Shown here: positions 53,401 to 60,000 of the stretch, piece after piece
Layout of the letters: the number at the start of each line of letters is the position of its first letter
Numbering within the stretch: position 1 is the first letter of the stretch
Source: Branchiostoma floridae
Lineage: Eukaryota; Chordata; Leptocardii; Amphioxiformes; Branchiostomatidae
Length of the DNA: 60,000 nt
NCBI RefSeq assembly: GCF_000003815.2
Contig: NC_049982.1
Coordinates: 7,733,849 to 7,793,848, forward strand
Direction: 5' to 3'
The notes under the pieces: model-generated
Told to the model about the DNA's origin: nothing
The model's database searches: none
What the model saw: only the letters and a program-made list of their open reading frames with translations
Made by a program: the position numbers and the translations under genes

Positions 53401-56400
53401 GCAAATAAGAGAAGACATGTTAATAGAAAAAAGTTGATAACAAGATGGTGTTTAAGCCAAGGTGGGCCTGCCTGACAGTGTTTTCCTTTTTCCAGGCACG
53501 CCAGCGGGAGAAGATGAATGAGGAGCACAATGCACGTTTGTCAGAGACAGTTGATAAGCTGTTGACAGAGTCCAACGAGCGTCTGCAACTTCACTTGAAA
53601 GAGAGGATGTCAGCCCTAGATGACAAGGTAAGATAAACTGTATTTCATCTACATCTACATTCCACTACTCCCAGATAACCCTATCAGGGCCAAAGTAGGT
53701 AGTTTAGGTCCCGGGCTAAGATGAGCAAACCTCCAGCCTGGGGGCTGTCACTACCATACCAGGCAAGGATATAAACTGTATTTTGTTTGTTGATCATCGT
53801 TGCAATGCAGGCCTGCTAAAATAGATGTAGAACTGTGCTAAAACCAAGGAGGAAAAGGGACTGGACAAAAAATGATTTCAATGAAGGATCAGAAAGCTAT
53901 ACAAGTTAGATGACCAGAAGAAAGCCAATGGATATAACCCCAGAAAGTTGATATAGAAAAATTAATTGTTTGTCTAGGTGTTTAGATATGTGCTGTTACT
54001 CAAAATAATTCTCTTCTGATAAATGCTTTCTTGTTTTTTTACAGAATTCGTTAACTCAGGAATTAGAGTTTACTAGAAAGAGATTGGAAGAAACTCAACT
54101 AGAAAAGGTGAGTGCCTGTTCTTATCATGTGGTTGAATGAAAAGAAATTATCATGTTCTCGGTCTCTGAAATTGGGGCGTTCCAACACATTTGTTCTGAC
54201 TAGAAAGTTACCCTGACAAATGGATGTGGATTATACGTGTAAGTTTCTGTGGAAACTTCTGTTTCACTGAGTAAAATCTTATGTTCCATATCAATGCAGT
54301 TTATAGTATTTAAGTTATTAGAGTTCATTAAACATGTTTCTTCCTTTTGTTCCAGGAAAAACTATTAGAAGAAATAGATAAAGTAAAGAATGATGGAGAA
54401 TTTAGAAAGGTAAGGCCATTTTTATGTAGTTTCTTTCGTGTTAAAAGAATAATGTGAAAGCAACAAGAGGCAATTTCTGCTATGTAAGATAATCATGTGA
54501 TGATGTTAACATTGGAGAAACATATGTTTGGTCCCATACGCTTAGTCATAGTCAAGTACTGGATACTACCACTTCCACTATTTCAACTTTGACTTTCTTT
54601 TCCATTGTTTTCAGGCCCACAATGCAGGTAGAACCATGACTGATGGAAGGTATGTTTGTTCAGATATATTGAAAAAGTCTTAAGTTTAATTGCAGGTGTC
54701 ACTATGAAAGTAGTCAGTAGTTGCTGACAAGGATCAAGTTGTTGCTGTTCCCTTATATGATTTTTGTATTTTCTAAAAAAATCAAGCATTACAGATTTCT
54801 TTGACATGAACATAATACATGACTAAGATGTTTGTTGTGTTTCATTTCTTAGAAGCCTTCCAGACTTAAGTGCAAGGTATCCTCTGAGTCCCAACATCGT
54901 GGTGGGAGGGCAGGCGGACGGCAGCACGGTCCCCCGCAGACCCACCCCAGGGCGCTACAGGGCTGACCCAAGTAGAGTGAGTATTTTATGATGATTCAAT
55001 GTTGTATAGTATTCAGTGTCACTGACGAAAGATAACGTATGTTATCTGAAACGGCTGACCGTTTCCAAAGTCATATCTGGTTGCTAGTAATTGCTATTTT
55101 CCTAATGTCATACAGTAGTAATCAGCAAGGTTATGTTCATGATGGTAAGACTTCTGGTCACAATACACTTGTATTTATGTAAGTTAATCAGAAACTTTTA
55201 TCAAATTGTTCTGTCAACAGTGCTCGTATCAGTAGTGCTCATATCATCATATATCTGAGTAACAGAGAGAAATCTAAACTAAAACAGCCCTTGTTAAAAA
55301 AAAGTCAAAAATGAAATGGAATACACATAGGCCAGGGTGCATGGATACACAACTAAATGATGATATACTTAGTACCTTAACCATGGGTAAAAACCTAGAT
55401 GAGAACTCACAAGCTGGTGTGTTATGCCGAAGGGCAGTTATACCGGCTATGTTTTTAATACAGATACACTACATCACTGCTCATTGTCTGCTATGGCGCC
55501 ACGCGAAATTTCGAACATTAGCCTGTCTTGTAACCATGGCAACCCCAGTCTTGTAACCATGGCAACCCCCGTCTTCCCGCAGGTGCAGACGCTTAACGAG
55601 CAGGAGTGGGAGAAGGCAGAGCAGGCCACGGTCCTTGCCAACGTGCAGCAGGCCTTCGAGAGCGATTCCGAGTTCGGCATTGAGGAGGAGGACGAGGACG
55701 TGTACAGCGCGGTCGATCTGCTCTCTCCCAGCGGACACACGGACGCGCAGACCCTGGCGCGAATGTTGCAGGAGCAGTTGGACGCTATCAACAATGAAAT
55801 TAGGTTAGTGCCTCTTGCGTTTTTCACTTCAGAACAGCTCAGTCACATTCACCGTAGGCTGTCGTGGGAGATGGATGATTGAACTGAACTGAACATTTCC
55901 AAACAGGCTGTGGCAGAACTGACCAAACTGACAGAACAAGGATCTAGAACTATCTTTTCTGTAAAAAGCCAGCTGAGTTTTGTACTGCAACTGAACAACT
56001 GTCCCAAGAGTTCCCTCAGCTTGTCATTGTACGACTATGCGACAAATGTGACTAGGCTCTTAATTTAAAGAAATATAATTTTATGGTTTTATTTCATAAG
56101 TTAATGATGGTTAAAAAGTTATAAAATGTTGTGAGAGTTCTAGTCTTCTTATATATCAGTGTTGAGTGTTGTCTGTTACAGTATTTTGTTGTGAATGTCT
56201 TTTTTCTGTCCTTTTTATTTCTAAGCCATTTCTTGTATTGCATGAAACTTGAATGAAGTGTGTAAAGATACCAGGCCAGCATGTGAATGTATGTTTGTTT
56301 GTAGCTTAGTGTCACATATGGTTTTCTGGGGTTTGTGCAATGACGTGACAAAGTCATGAAATATTTCCACATTGTCATTTTTCAATAACGAAATGAGTTG

Positions 56401-59230
56401 GGAACTAAAGAGAACTAGATTTTGTAAGGAAACTTTCTTGGAAAGTACAGAGTGCCCAGGGTAATGCTGTTAACACTGCCATTGAAGATCTGATGGCCAC
56501 AGATTTAAGCAAAAAAAGCCAGAATCTGATGTACAAACCCCAGATGTCTGTCTTGCTGACTTTTCTCCTCTCTATCTGCTCTCTCCATCTATCTTTTCTC
56601 TCTCTCTTCATTAATTCTAGAACATTATCACTTTCCTCAACCAGACTGATCCAGGAGGAAAAGGAGTCGACGGAGCAGCGGGCGGAAGAGATCGAAAGTC
56701 GCGTGCAGTCAACCTTTGACCTGGGAAGCATCGGGCGGCTGAGGTCTGAGCGCCTCGGCTCGACCTCTCCCTCCGGGAGCGGGAGGTCCACTCCCAAGCT
56801 TCCACGGAGCCCAGCGGTAGACGCTCAGGTAAGGGAACAAGATGGCCGAGCCTTTCAAACTGGCATGACTGAATGTTGTCTTGGTTTGGTACTCTGCAAG
56901 CAGAGTTTTGGCTCAGGCTGTTATTTCTTCCTTGCGTTTTAGCTGTTCCTGTCTATTTTGTCTCGTTTTCTTCATGTCTGTTTAGCCGACGGATATAAAC
57001 AAAACAGGACAAAATAGAAAGCCTGATAGAAATGCCTAAAAACTTGTAAAATAACATCTAGAGCTGTGGTGCCATGTGTTTTAACACCTAAATGTAAATA
57101 CATGCATTGATAAGATCGAAAGCTGGAAAAGTAATAACCAAAAGCAAACAGAAATGTAGTGTTTTTATTTCCTGTCTTAAAATAGTGTAATCTCAGAACC
57201 AGAAAGAAGTACATTGTACATGGCGTAAACGCTGTGATAAGTCCCTCAGCTGTAGTGCTTAAATAAAGATTTGTGTCTGAGATCTTTGATAAGTAAGGAA
57301 TTTTGTTGACTTAAACTTATGAACCTTCCAGGGTGGGGATGGAGCAGGAAACCAGTCTCCGGGGTCGGGCGGGGGCTTCGGTCTCCCCACAGCCACATCC
57401 CTGTCCAGCGAGTCCTCAAACACCAGCTCTCAGGTGAGGCTACTGGTCTTGTCATTCTATACTTACAGGTAAGTACTGTGTTTTAAGCTCAGTACTGCAA
57501 CCCAAGTTTGTTTCACTTAATCTTTTTGGCGACACCTTAGGGGCTGAGCCATTAGTATAGTACAGTACTGTGATAAAGATGCCAGGTATTGTAAGAATTC
57601 CATGCATCCATTCAAAAGTGAATTTGTGTTTGTTTTTTCATCTTTAGAGATGAGCCCATCTGGCATTCCACCCTTTTAGCAGTGTTTAAGATGTTAATAT
57701 TAGTCAACAGTATAATGGTAGAAACAAAGCTGTTTAGTTTCCATAAGTTGGAGGTCATTAATTCCGGCCAGTGGAGTTCTTGTGGATCAATACTTACGGT
57801 GTAAGACAAGCATTGTGGTATAAAAAAAATTCTTTCATTAGAAATCAAGCAACATCAATACCTTTTCACTTCAAACGGATATGATGGAAAAAAGATTGCT
57901 GAATCTGATTTTTTGTGCCCTGCAGTCACCAGCATCTTCCAAAGAGGACAGCAAGGAGGAACGGTCCATCAAGTGTGAGTCCAGCCCGCCAACACCACGT
58001 TCCCTACAGCTGGACAGAGTGGCCGCTGCGCTGGCGGCGCACAGCAGTGAAGACGTTAGGAGGTAAGAGGAGCTCAAGCTTTAGTACATGCAATCTGCTA
58101 TTTATGTTAGAGAGGATTTGGTGTTTTCTCTTTGTGAAGTCTGTTACATTCTTAAATCCAGCCGATTAGGTATTGATTCAGCTTATTTTGGAAACTGTTT
58201 AAAGCAGTTACTTCCTAAATACTAAAATAGAATAAGTAGTCCCTGGTGTTTTTTAAGTCTGTAGAGCGACAGTACTTTTTTAGTTTTAAAGGCGCAGTCC
58301 TTAATTTTCTTCATCATAGTGTAAGTCTTACTTTTTTCTTCTCGTTTCACTTAGTTTTTCCTCGCTTTGCTTACTTTTCTTCTTGCTTTCTTGCTGTTTT
58401 CTTTTCTAGCTTTTATCGTTTTCGTCGAAGGTGAGTGTCTTGTGTGCTGTGGCTGCTGTGGTTTTGTGCAACCAAGTTTTTATCCTGCAAGATTGTGCTG
58501 TTCAGATTTGTGCAGTGTTCCCTTTTTCAATAGATTTTATCCTTGCCTTTTATCCTTGCTAAATATGAATGGCTTGCCATATACTTGATACCCCAGTGTT
58601 CGTACCACTGTTAACAGACAAGATCACTGCCCTTTGAGTTTGAGGCCCACAACAAGCTGGCTATTGGAGGGTGGAGGGTACCCTTACCATCCATGGTCTG
58701 ACACCACCAAAAACATTTTGGTTTTCAGCTAATCATACTGACTTTGGGTCCAAACTATGGACAGTTGAATTCAACTTTTTTATGATCTTGAGTCATCTCT
58801 CAGAAGGAATGACACTAATTACTTGACTATCAAACAACAATTAGATAAGTGGCAAAGTCTACAAGCAAATCTACCAGCAAAATAAGAACACAGTAGGACA
58901 GAGACTTTAACATCTCTATTTGCTTACATGTATGTTAAACATGAGTCTTGTTCTTCCATCCCACAGCAGCGGGGACAGCCAATCCACCCCGTCTCCCCTC
59001 AGTTCCACCAACTCCTCTCAGGACTCCCTCCACAAGCAGCCGCCCAAGAAGCGCGGCATCAAGAGCTCCATCGGCCGCCTCTTCGGCAAGAAGAAGGGGG
59101 AGGGGGGCAAGATGGCGTCCAACAGCAAGGAGCTGCTGGGCGGTGGGGAGGCCGACATGTCCCAGGATGCAATGGGGCTGGGCGTGGGGCCAGGCCAGAA
59201 GAGAGAGATGGAGAGGAGGCTGAAAAAGAA
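35226..59230 (+). CDS. PPFIA-like: Liprin-alpha, N-terminal coiled-coil half (19 exons, 3' partial)
   Basis: Nineteen exons encode about 874 residues that run collinear with vertebrate liprin-alpha 1-4. They cover: the MMCxVMPTISE start; [10 protein letters not shown]...[11 protein letters not shown]; the near-invariant [16 protein letters not shown] and [20 protein letters not shown] blocks; long heptad coiled coils; NEQ(E)[33 protein letters not shown]; and SSQDSLHK...[16 protein letters not shown]. The window ends before the three C-terminal SAM domains that bind LAR phosphatases. In animals the coiled-coil half oligomerises and binds ELKS, RIM, KIF1A and GIT1 to build presynaptic active zones and focal-adhesion turnover sites (family knowledge). 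All junction phases agree except inside exon 7, which is one base short. Two microexon candidates fit between the last exons. Confidence 0.95.
35478..44811 (+). other. PPFIA-like: Liprin-alpha intron 1 (9.3 kb)
   Basis: No exon, RNA gene or clear mobile element recognised. It holds only short open frames without motifs and small local repeats, such as a duplicated ACATGGAGGTAGC near 40073-40110. A long first intron after the MMC exon is a usual place for enhancers, but I see no specific cluster. Confidence 0.5.
44812..44913 (+). CDS. PPFIA-like: Liprin-alpha exon 2
   Basis: The acceptor is TTTTCCTGCAG; the donor GTCTGT is weak. It reads [20 protein letters not shown] then [14 protein letters not shown], almost identical to vertebrate liprin-alpha. 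It is 34 whole codons. Confidence 0.95.
45281..45445 (+). CDS. PPFIA-like: Liprin-alpha exon 3
   Basis: The acceptor is CTTCTGTACAG and the donor GTGAGT. It contains [20 protein letters not shown] then VVKRQ and [20 protein letters not shown]. These are the most conserved liprin-alpha sequences, 55 whole codons. Confidence 0.97.
45813..45887 (+). CDS. PPFIA-like: Liprin-alpha exon 4
   Basis: The acceptor is TCTCTCCAAG; the donor GTTTGT is weak. It reads [20 protein letters not shown] then NKNSE, matching family [19 protein letters not shown]. Confidence 0.95.
47206..47331 (+). CDS. PPFIA-like: Liprin-alpha exon 5: variable acidic linker
   Basis: The acceptor is CCTTCCTCAG and the donor GTAACT. 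Its 42 whole codons read [20 protein letters not shown] onward, ending TRTNSLPGK. This is the poorly conserved break in the coiled coil, where vertebrates have the LTDGVLDINHE...TSGK segment. Phases fit both neighbours. Confidence 0.82.
47725..47946 (+). CDS. PPFIA-like: Liprin-alpha exon 6
   Basis: The acceptor is TTTCCTTATAG and the donor GTGAGT. It opens [20 protein letters not shown] and ends KQQRDLRE, collinear with family SDGSLSHEEDLAKVIELQE...LQRDVRE. It is 74 whole codons of coiled coil. Confidence 0.93.
48250..48580 (+). repeat. Triplicated acceptor region of liprin-alpha exon 7
   Basis: AAAACRCTGCT...TACYGAAC...TATT-CTGCAG units end in AG at 48295, 48420 and 48556 (true site). The first copy also carries GCCATGGCGCAGAAGGATGA, a copy of the exon's first codons, then TAG. 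Spacing is 125 and 136 nt. Confidence 0.88.
48557..48714 (+). CDS. PPFIA-like: Liprin-alpha exon 7, one base short (frameshift)
   Basis: It opens AMAQREDM in the frame set by exon 6. The family continuation [20 protein letters not shown] and [15 protein letters not shown] is one frame over. Length is 158 nt where 159 would keep phase into exon 8. The missing base is near 48580, in the run read as GACATGAGGAG. Likely a sequencing or assembly error or an allelic lesion. The acceptor CTGCAG belongs to a local triplication; the donor is GTAGGC. Confidence 0.9.
48811..49098 (+). mobile_element. tRNA-derived SINE, copy 2
   Basis: It matches the copy at 21862 along its whole length. The A box TGGCCGAGTGG is intact; the B box has decayed to GTTTGATCC. 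A CTAGTAG insertion sits in the body. It lies in liprin-alpha intron 7, just upstream of a duplicated exon 8 acceptor. Confidence 0.88.
49104..49140 (+). repeat. Copy of the exon 8 acceptor and exon start
   Basis: TTTGATCTTGGCCAGGTGCA here mirrors TTTGACCTTGGCCAGGTGCA at the true acceptor, 360 nt downstream. If used it would read [11 protein letters not shown] then TGA. Confidence 0.75.
49486..49608 (+). CDS. PPFIA-like: Liprin-alpha exon 8
   Basis: The acceptor is CTTGGCCAG and the donor GTAGGT. It reads [20 protein letters not shown] then [20 protein letters not shown], matching family [15 protein letters not shown]...LPEVEAELAQR. It is 41 whole codons. Confidence 0.94.
50804..50824 (+). 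CDS. Possible microexon in liprin-alpha intron 8 (21 nt)
   Basis: The acceptor is CTTCCCACAATTTTTCAG and the donor GTAATT, around 21 nt reading ITWSQKQ in phase 0 between exons 8 and 9. No family counterpart is known to me. It could be a chance pairing of splice-like signals. Confidence 0.2.
51109..51253. mobile_element. Second copy of the CAGGGCTCGAAAT MITE (145 bp)
   Basis: CAGGGCTCGAAATAC and GTATTTCGAGCCCTG form the same termini as the 361-bp copy at 9072. The interior is different and shorter, and there is no clean target duplication. It lies in liprin-alpha intron 8. Confidence 0.78.
52617..52700 (+). CDS. PPFIA-like: Liprin-alpha exon 9
   Basis: The acceptor is CTCCCCCCAG and the donor GTAGGT. 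It reads [20 protein letters not shown] then ETTMELTR, matching AEERHGNIEERLRQMEAQLEE. Its donor is the first of a tandem array of GTAGGT sites. Confidence 0.94.
52701..52880 (+). repeat. Minisatellite of GTAGGTACAGGGGG units (tandem 5' splice sites)
   Basis: GTAGGT-type donors recur at 52701, 52716, 52731, 52745, 52760, 52775 and 52790. Two longer copies that include the exon end (TGGAACTGACCAGG) have donors at 52826 and 52863. The period is 14-15 nt and units carry runs of four to seven G. Confidence 0.93.
53153..53510 (+). repeat. Tandem duplication of the liprin-alpha exon 10 acceptor region
   Basis: GATAACAAGATGG...AAGCCAAGGTGG...GACAGTGTTTTCC...CCAGGCAC occurs from 53295 and from 53436. 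AG ends are 140 nt apart (53355 and the true 53495). A third partial copy, GAGAAGAAAATG..GTGCCATRGAATA, is at 53180 and 53370. Confidence 0.9.
53496..53627 (+). CDS. PPFIA-like: Liprin-alpha exon 10
   Basis: The acceptor is CCTTTTTCCAG and the donor GTAAGA. It reads [20 protein letters not shown] then [20 protein letters not shown], nearly identical to vertebrate family members. Confidence 0.96.
54045..54107 (+). CDS. PPFIA-like: Liprin-alpha exon 11
   Basis: The acceptor is GTTTTTTTACAG and the donor GTGAGT. Its 21 whole codons read [20 protein letters not shown] then K, matching NSLLREVESAKKQLEETQHDK. Confidence 0.92.
54356..54409 (+). CDS. PPFIA-like: Liprin-alpha exon 12
   Basis: The acceptor is TTTTGTTCCAG and the donor GTAAGG. 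Its 18 whole codons read [18 protein letters not shown], in the place of family DQLVLNIEALRAELDHMR. Confidence 0.87.
54615..54649 (+). CDS. PPFIA-like: Liprin-alpha exon 13 (35 nt)
   Basis: It lies between CATTGTTTTCAG and GTATGT. It reads [11 protein letters not shown] and exits with two bases, fitting the one-base entry of exon 14. Confidence 0.75.
54853..54976 (+). CDS. PPFIA-like: Liprin-alpha exon 14: disordered linker
   Basis: The acceptor is CATTTCTTAG and the donor GTGAGT. It begins [20 protein letters not shown] and ends [15 protein letters not shown] aligns with family SVPDFRF before the variable linker. Confidence 0.85.
55010..55100 (+). mobile_element. Solo copy of the stem-loop element, best-preserved core
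   Basis: GTCA (55018), CTGACGA (55022-55028), stem AGATAA/TTATCT, GAAAC, then GGC and TGAC pairing back to GTCA. The conserved tail TTTCCAAAGTCATATC follows. It lies in liprin-alpha intron 14. Confidence 0.75.
55525..55582 (+). repeat. 23-bp duplication abutting the exon 15 acceptor
   Basis: GTCTTGTAACCATGGCAACC occurs at 55525 and 55548, followed by a third truncated start, GTCTTCCCGCAG, that forms the acceptor itself. Confidence 0.9.
55583..55803 (+). CDS. PPFIA-like: Liprin-alpha exon 15
   Basis: The acceptor is TCTTCCCGCAG and the donor GTTAGT. It contains [27 protein letters not shown], an acidic run and [20 protein letters not shown] then QLDAINNEI, a liprin-alpha hallmark. An unspliced read-through would add about 25 residues to TGA. 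Confidence 0.95.
56645..56828 (+). CDS. PPFIA-like: Liprin-alpha exon 16
   Basis: The acceptor is TCCTCAACCAG and the donor GTAAGG. It begins [20 protein letters not shown], then a GSIGRLRS and [16 protein letters not shown] tail. It matches family [20 protein letters not shown]...GSGRSTPRRIPHSP. Confidence 0.95.
57332..57433 (+). CDS. PPFIA-like: Liprin-alpha exon 17: Gly/Ser-rich linker
   Basis: The acceptor is CCTTCCAG and the donor GTGAGG. Its 34 whole codons are Gly/Ser rich ([20 protein letters not shown] onward). It is symmetric in phase 0, so it could be a cassette exon. Confidence 0.77.
57926..58062 (+). CDS. PPFIA-like: Liprin-alpha exon 18
   Basis: The acceptor is GTGCCCTGCAG and the donor GTAAGA. 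It contains [20 protein letters not shown] then SSEDVR, matching TTIKCETSPPSSPRALRLDR...SHEDIR. It exits with two bases. Confidence 0.94.
58410..58430 (+). CDS. PPFIA-like: Candidate liprin-alpha microexon (21 nt)
   Basis: A pyrimidine tract of more than 60 nt ends TTTTCTAG. Then come 21 nt and a strong GTGAGT donor. Entering with the two bases left by exon 18, it reads SFYRFRR and leaves two bases again, so inclusion keeps frame. Length, phase and flanking signals fit a regulated microexon. There is no transcript evidence. Confidence 0.55.
58967..59230 (+). CDS. PPFIA-like: Liprin-alpha exon 19: [10 protein letters not shown] exon
   Basis: The acceptor is TTCCATCCCACAG and the donor GTAGGT. 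It contains [20 protein letters not shown] then [16 protein letters not shown], a liprin-alpha signature, and ends MERRLKK before the expected HELLEEARR exon outside the window. Confidence 0.95.
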
Positions 59231-59283
59231 GTAGGTGGTTGGTTTGGGACTTGGGGGGTTGGCTTGGTCATGGGTTCCTTAAT

Positions 59284-59331
59284 TGCCTGGTTGATTGATT
59301 GATTGATTAGTAATCCGGTTGGTTGATTGAT
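59284..59331. repeat. (TTGA)n/(GATT)n microsatellite
   Basis: Two runs of TTGATTGATTGATT-type repeats, directly beside the next MITE. Confidence 0.8.
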
Positions 59332-59552
59332 TACTATAAATGCATTTAAGTTCACTGCGATTTGGCGATTTAATTTCGCGGTAGCAAGAAACAAGAACTT
59401 TTCGCGGTGGTTTTAAGTTCGCAGTAGCACCATGCACTGTAGTTTCTTAATGCCATGGAAAAATGTTCGCAGTGGTTTTAAATTCGCAGTGAAGCGGCCA
59501 CCGCAAAAAACGTGAACATTAAACCACCGTGAAAGTTTCTGCATTTACAGTA
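59332..59552. mobile_element. MITE with TACTRTAAATGCA termini
   Basis: TACTATAAATGCA at the left mirrors TGCATTTACAGTA at the right. The interior has many TTCGCGGT / ACCGCGAA words in both orientations. There is no coding capacity and no clean target duplication. It lies just after liprin-alpha exon 19. Confidence 0.78.
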
Positions 59553-59877
59553 AGTGATTTTGAGTGATTGATTAGGATATTTACATTCCTTAGGAAAATT
59601 TTTTACCATTTTTGTGAGTTTCTTTCCAATGTTTTGTCAGCGCTTTTCAGTATATCTCTATGATAATGTATTGCTATTACTGACTTTGTTAATTTGGAAT
59701 ATTCTAACTTTTGGTTAGGGCTTTTGTGTTTACTGCTTTTGATGGCGTTTTCCTATGTTTGATCCTATTTTCCCATGCTTTCCCATGTCCAATGCTGTTT
59801 TCATATGTTCTCTTATGTTTGCTAAGTTCGTGTTTTGTTTTTTTCAAACCTGGGCACTTTTTCTGTTGGAATATTAG

Positions 59878-59907
59878 TGGGAATGGCCAGATGCGGACGT
59901 CTGAAAA
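59878..59907 (+). CDS. PPFIA-like: Candidate liprin-alpha microexon (30 nt)
   Basis: It lies between TTGGAATATTAG and GTAAGG. It enters with the two bases left by exon 19, reads NGNGQMRTSE and exits with two bases, so it is optional in frame. Its place just before the SAM-region exons is plausible, but the pyrimidine tract is weak. Confidence 0.35.
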
Positions 59908-60000
59908 GTAAGGTTTAACTTTGAGAAGTACTCTTATGCTCTGATTTGTACTGACTTTCTGTTGCTGTTTTGAGTATTTCTGCCTGAATGTACTATTTCT

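Noticed and set aside
55474-55827. 117-codon minus-strand open frame
   Set aside because: Antisense of liprin exon 15.
58948-59394. Overlapping open frames in other frames and on the minus strand
   Set aside because: Shadows of the GC-rich exon 19.
1-60000. CRISPR arrays, operons, riboswitches, bacterial-type promoters
   Set aside because: None seen; the window is intron-bearing animal DNA.

Overview
The window is raw nuclear DNA from an animal. It is intron-rich and AT-rich, with GT-AG introns, tRNA-derived SINEs, several MITE families and one 100-N assembly gap. The two genes are invertebrate single-copy-style relatives of vertebrate four-member families. With the repeat types, this suggests a chordate or other deuterostome invertebrate, most likely amphioxus (Branchiostoma). 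That species call is inference; no marker here proves it.

Region 1 (1-25112, + strand) holds the 3' nine-tenths of a PLEKHA5/PLEKHA7-type gene. I trace 27 consecutive exons whose phases all fit. They encode the second WW domain, a PH domain, a long disordered Ser/Arg/Pro-rich middle, short coiled-coil stretches, the family-typical C-terminal PERY...LTPEE block and a stop at 25110-25112. The first WW domain and the promoter lie upstream of the window, apart from one weak candidate alternative first exon.

Region 2 (25113-35225) is the 3' UTR plus intergenic DNA. It contains a cluster of CRE-like TACGTCA sites, a foldback transposon with a second repeat inserted in one arm, (CA/CG)n microsatellites, and the assembly gap sitting inside an inverted repeat. 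A GC-rich segment with a TATA-like box precedes the second gene.

Region 3 (35226-60000, + strand) is the N-terminal coiled-coil half of a liprin-alpha gene (PPFIA family). There are 19 family-supported exons and two or three candidate phase-preserving microexons; the SAM-domain half lies beyond the right edge. Exon 7 is one base short and breaks the frame, most likely a sequence error or an allelic lesion.

The products are not an operon-like pair. PLEKHA5/7 proteins work at junctions and with microtubules; liprin-alpha scaffolds presynaptic active zones and focal adhesions. Their adjacency matters for another reason: as I recall the human map, each PLEKHA4/5/6/7 paralog shares a chromosome with one PPFIA paralog. 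This window may therefore preserve the pre-duplication linkage.

The most unusual sequence-level pattern is local tandem duplication that copies exon edges with their splice sites into the flanking intron. I see this at six or seven exons across both genes. Also notable are a short interspersed family with a hammerhead-like stem-loop and several MITEs with clean target-site duplications.
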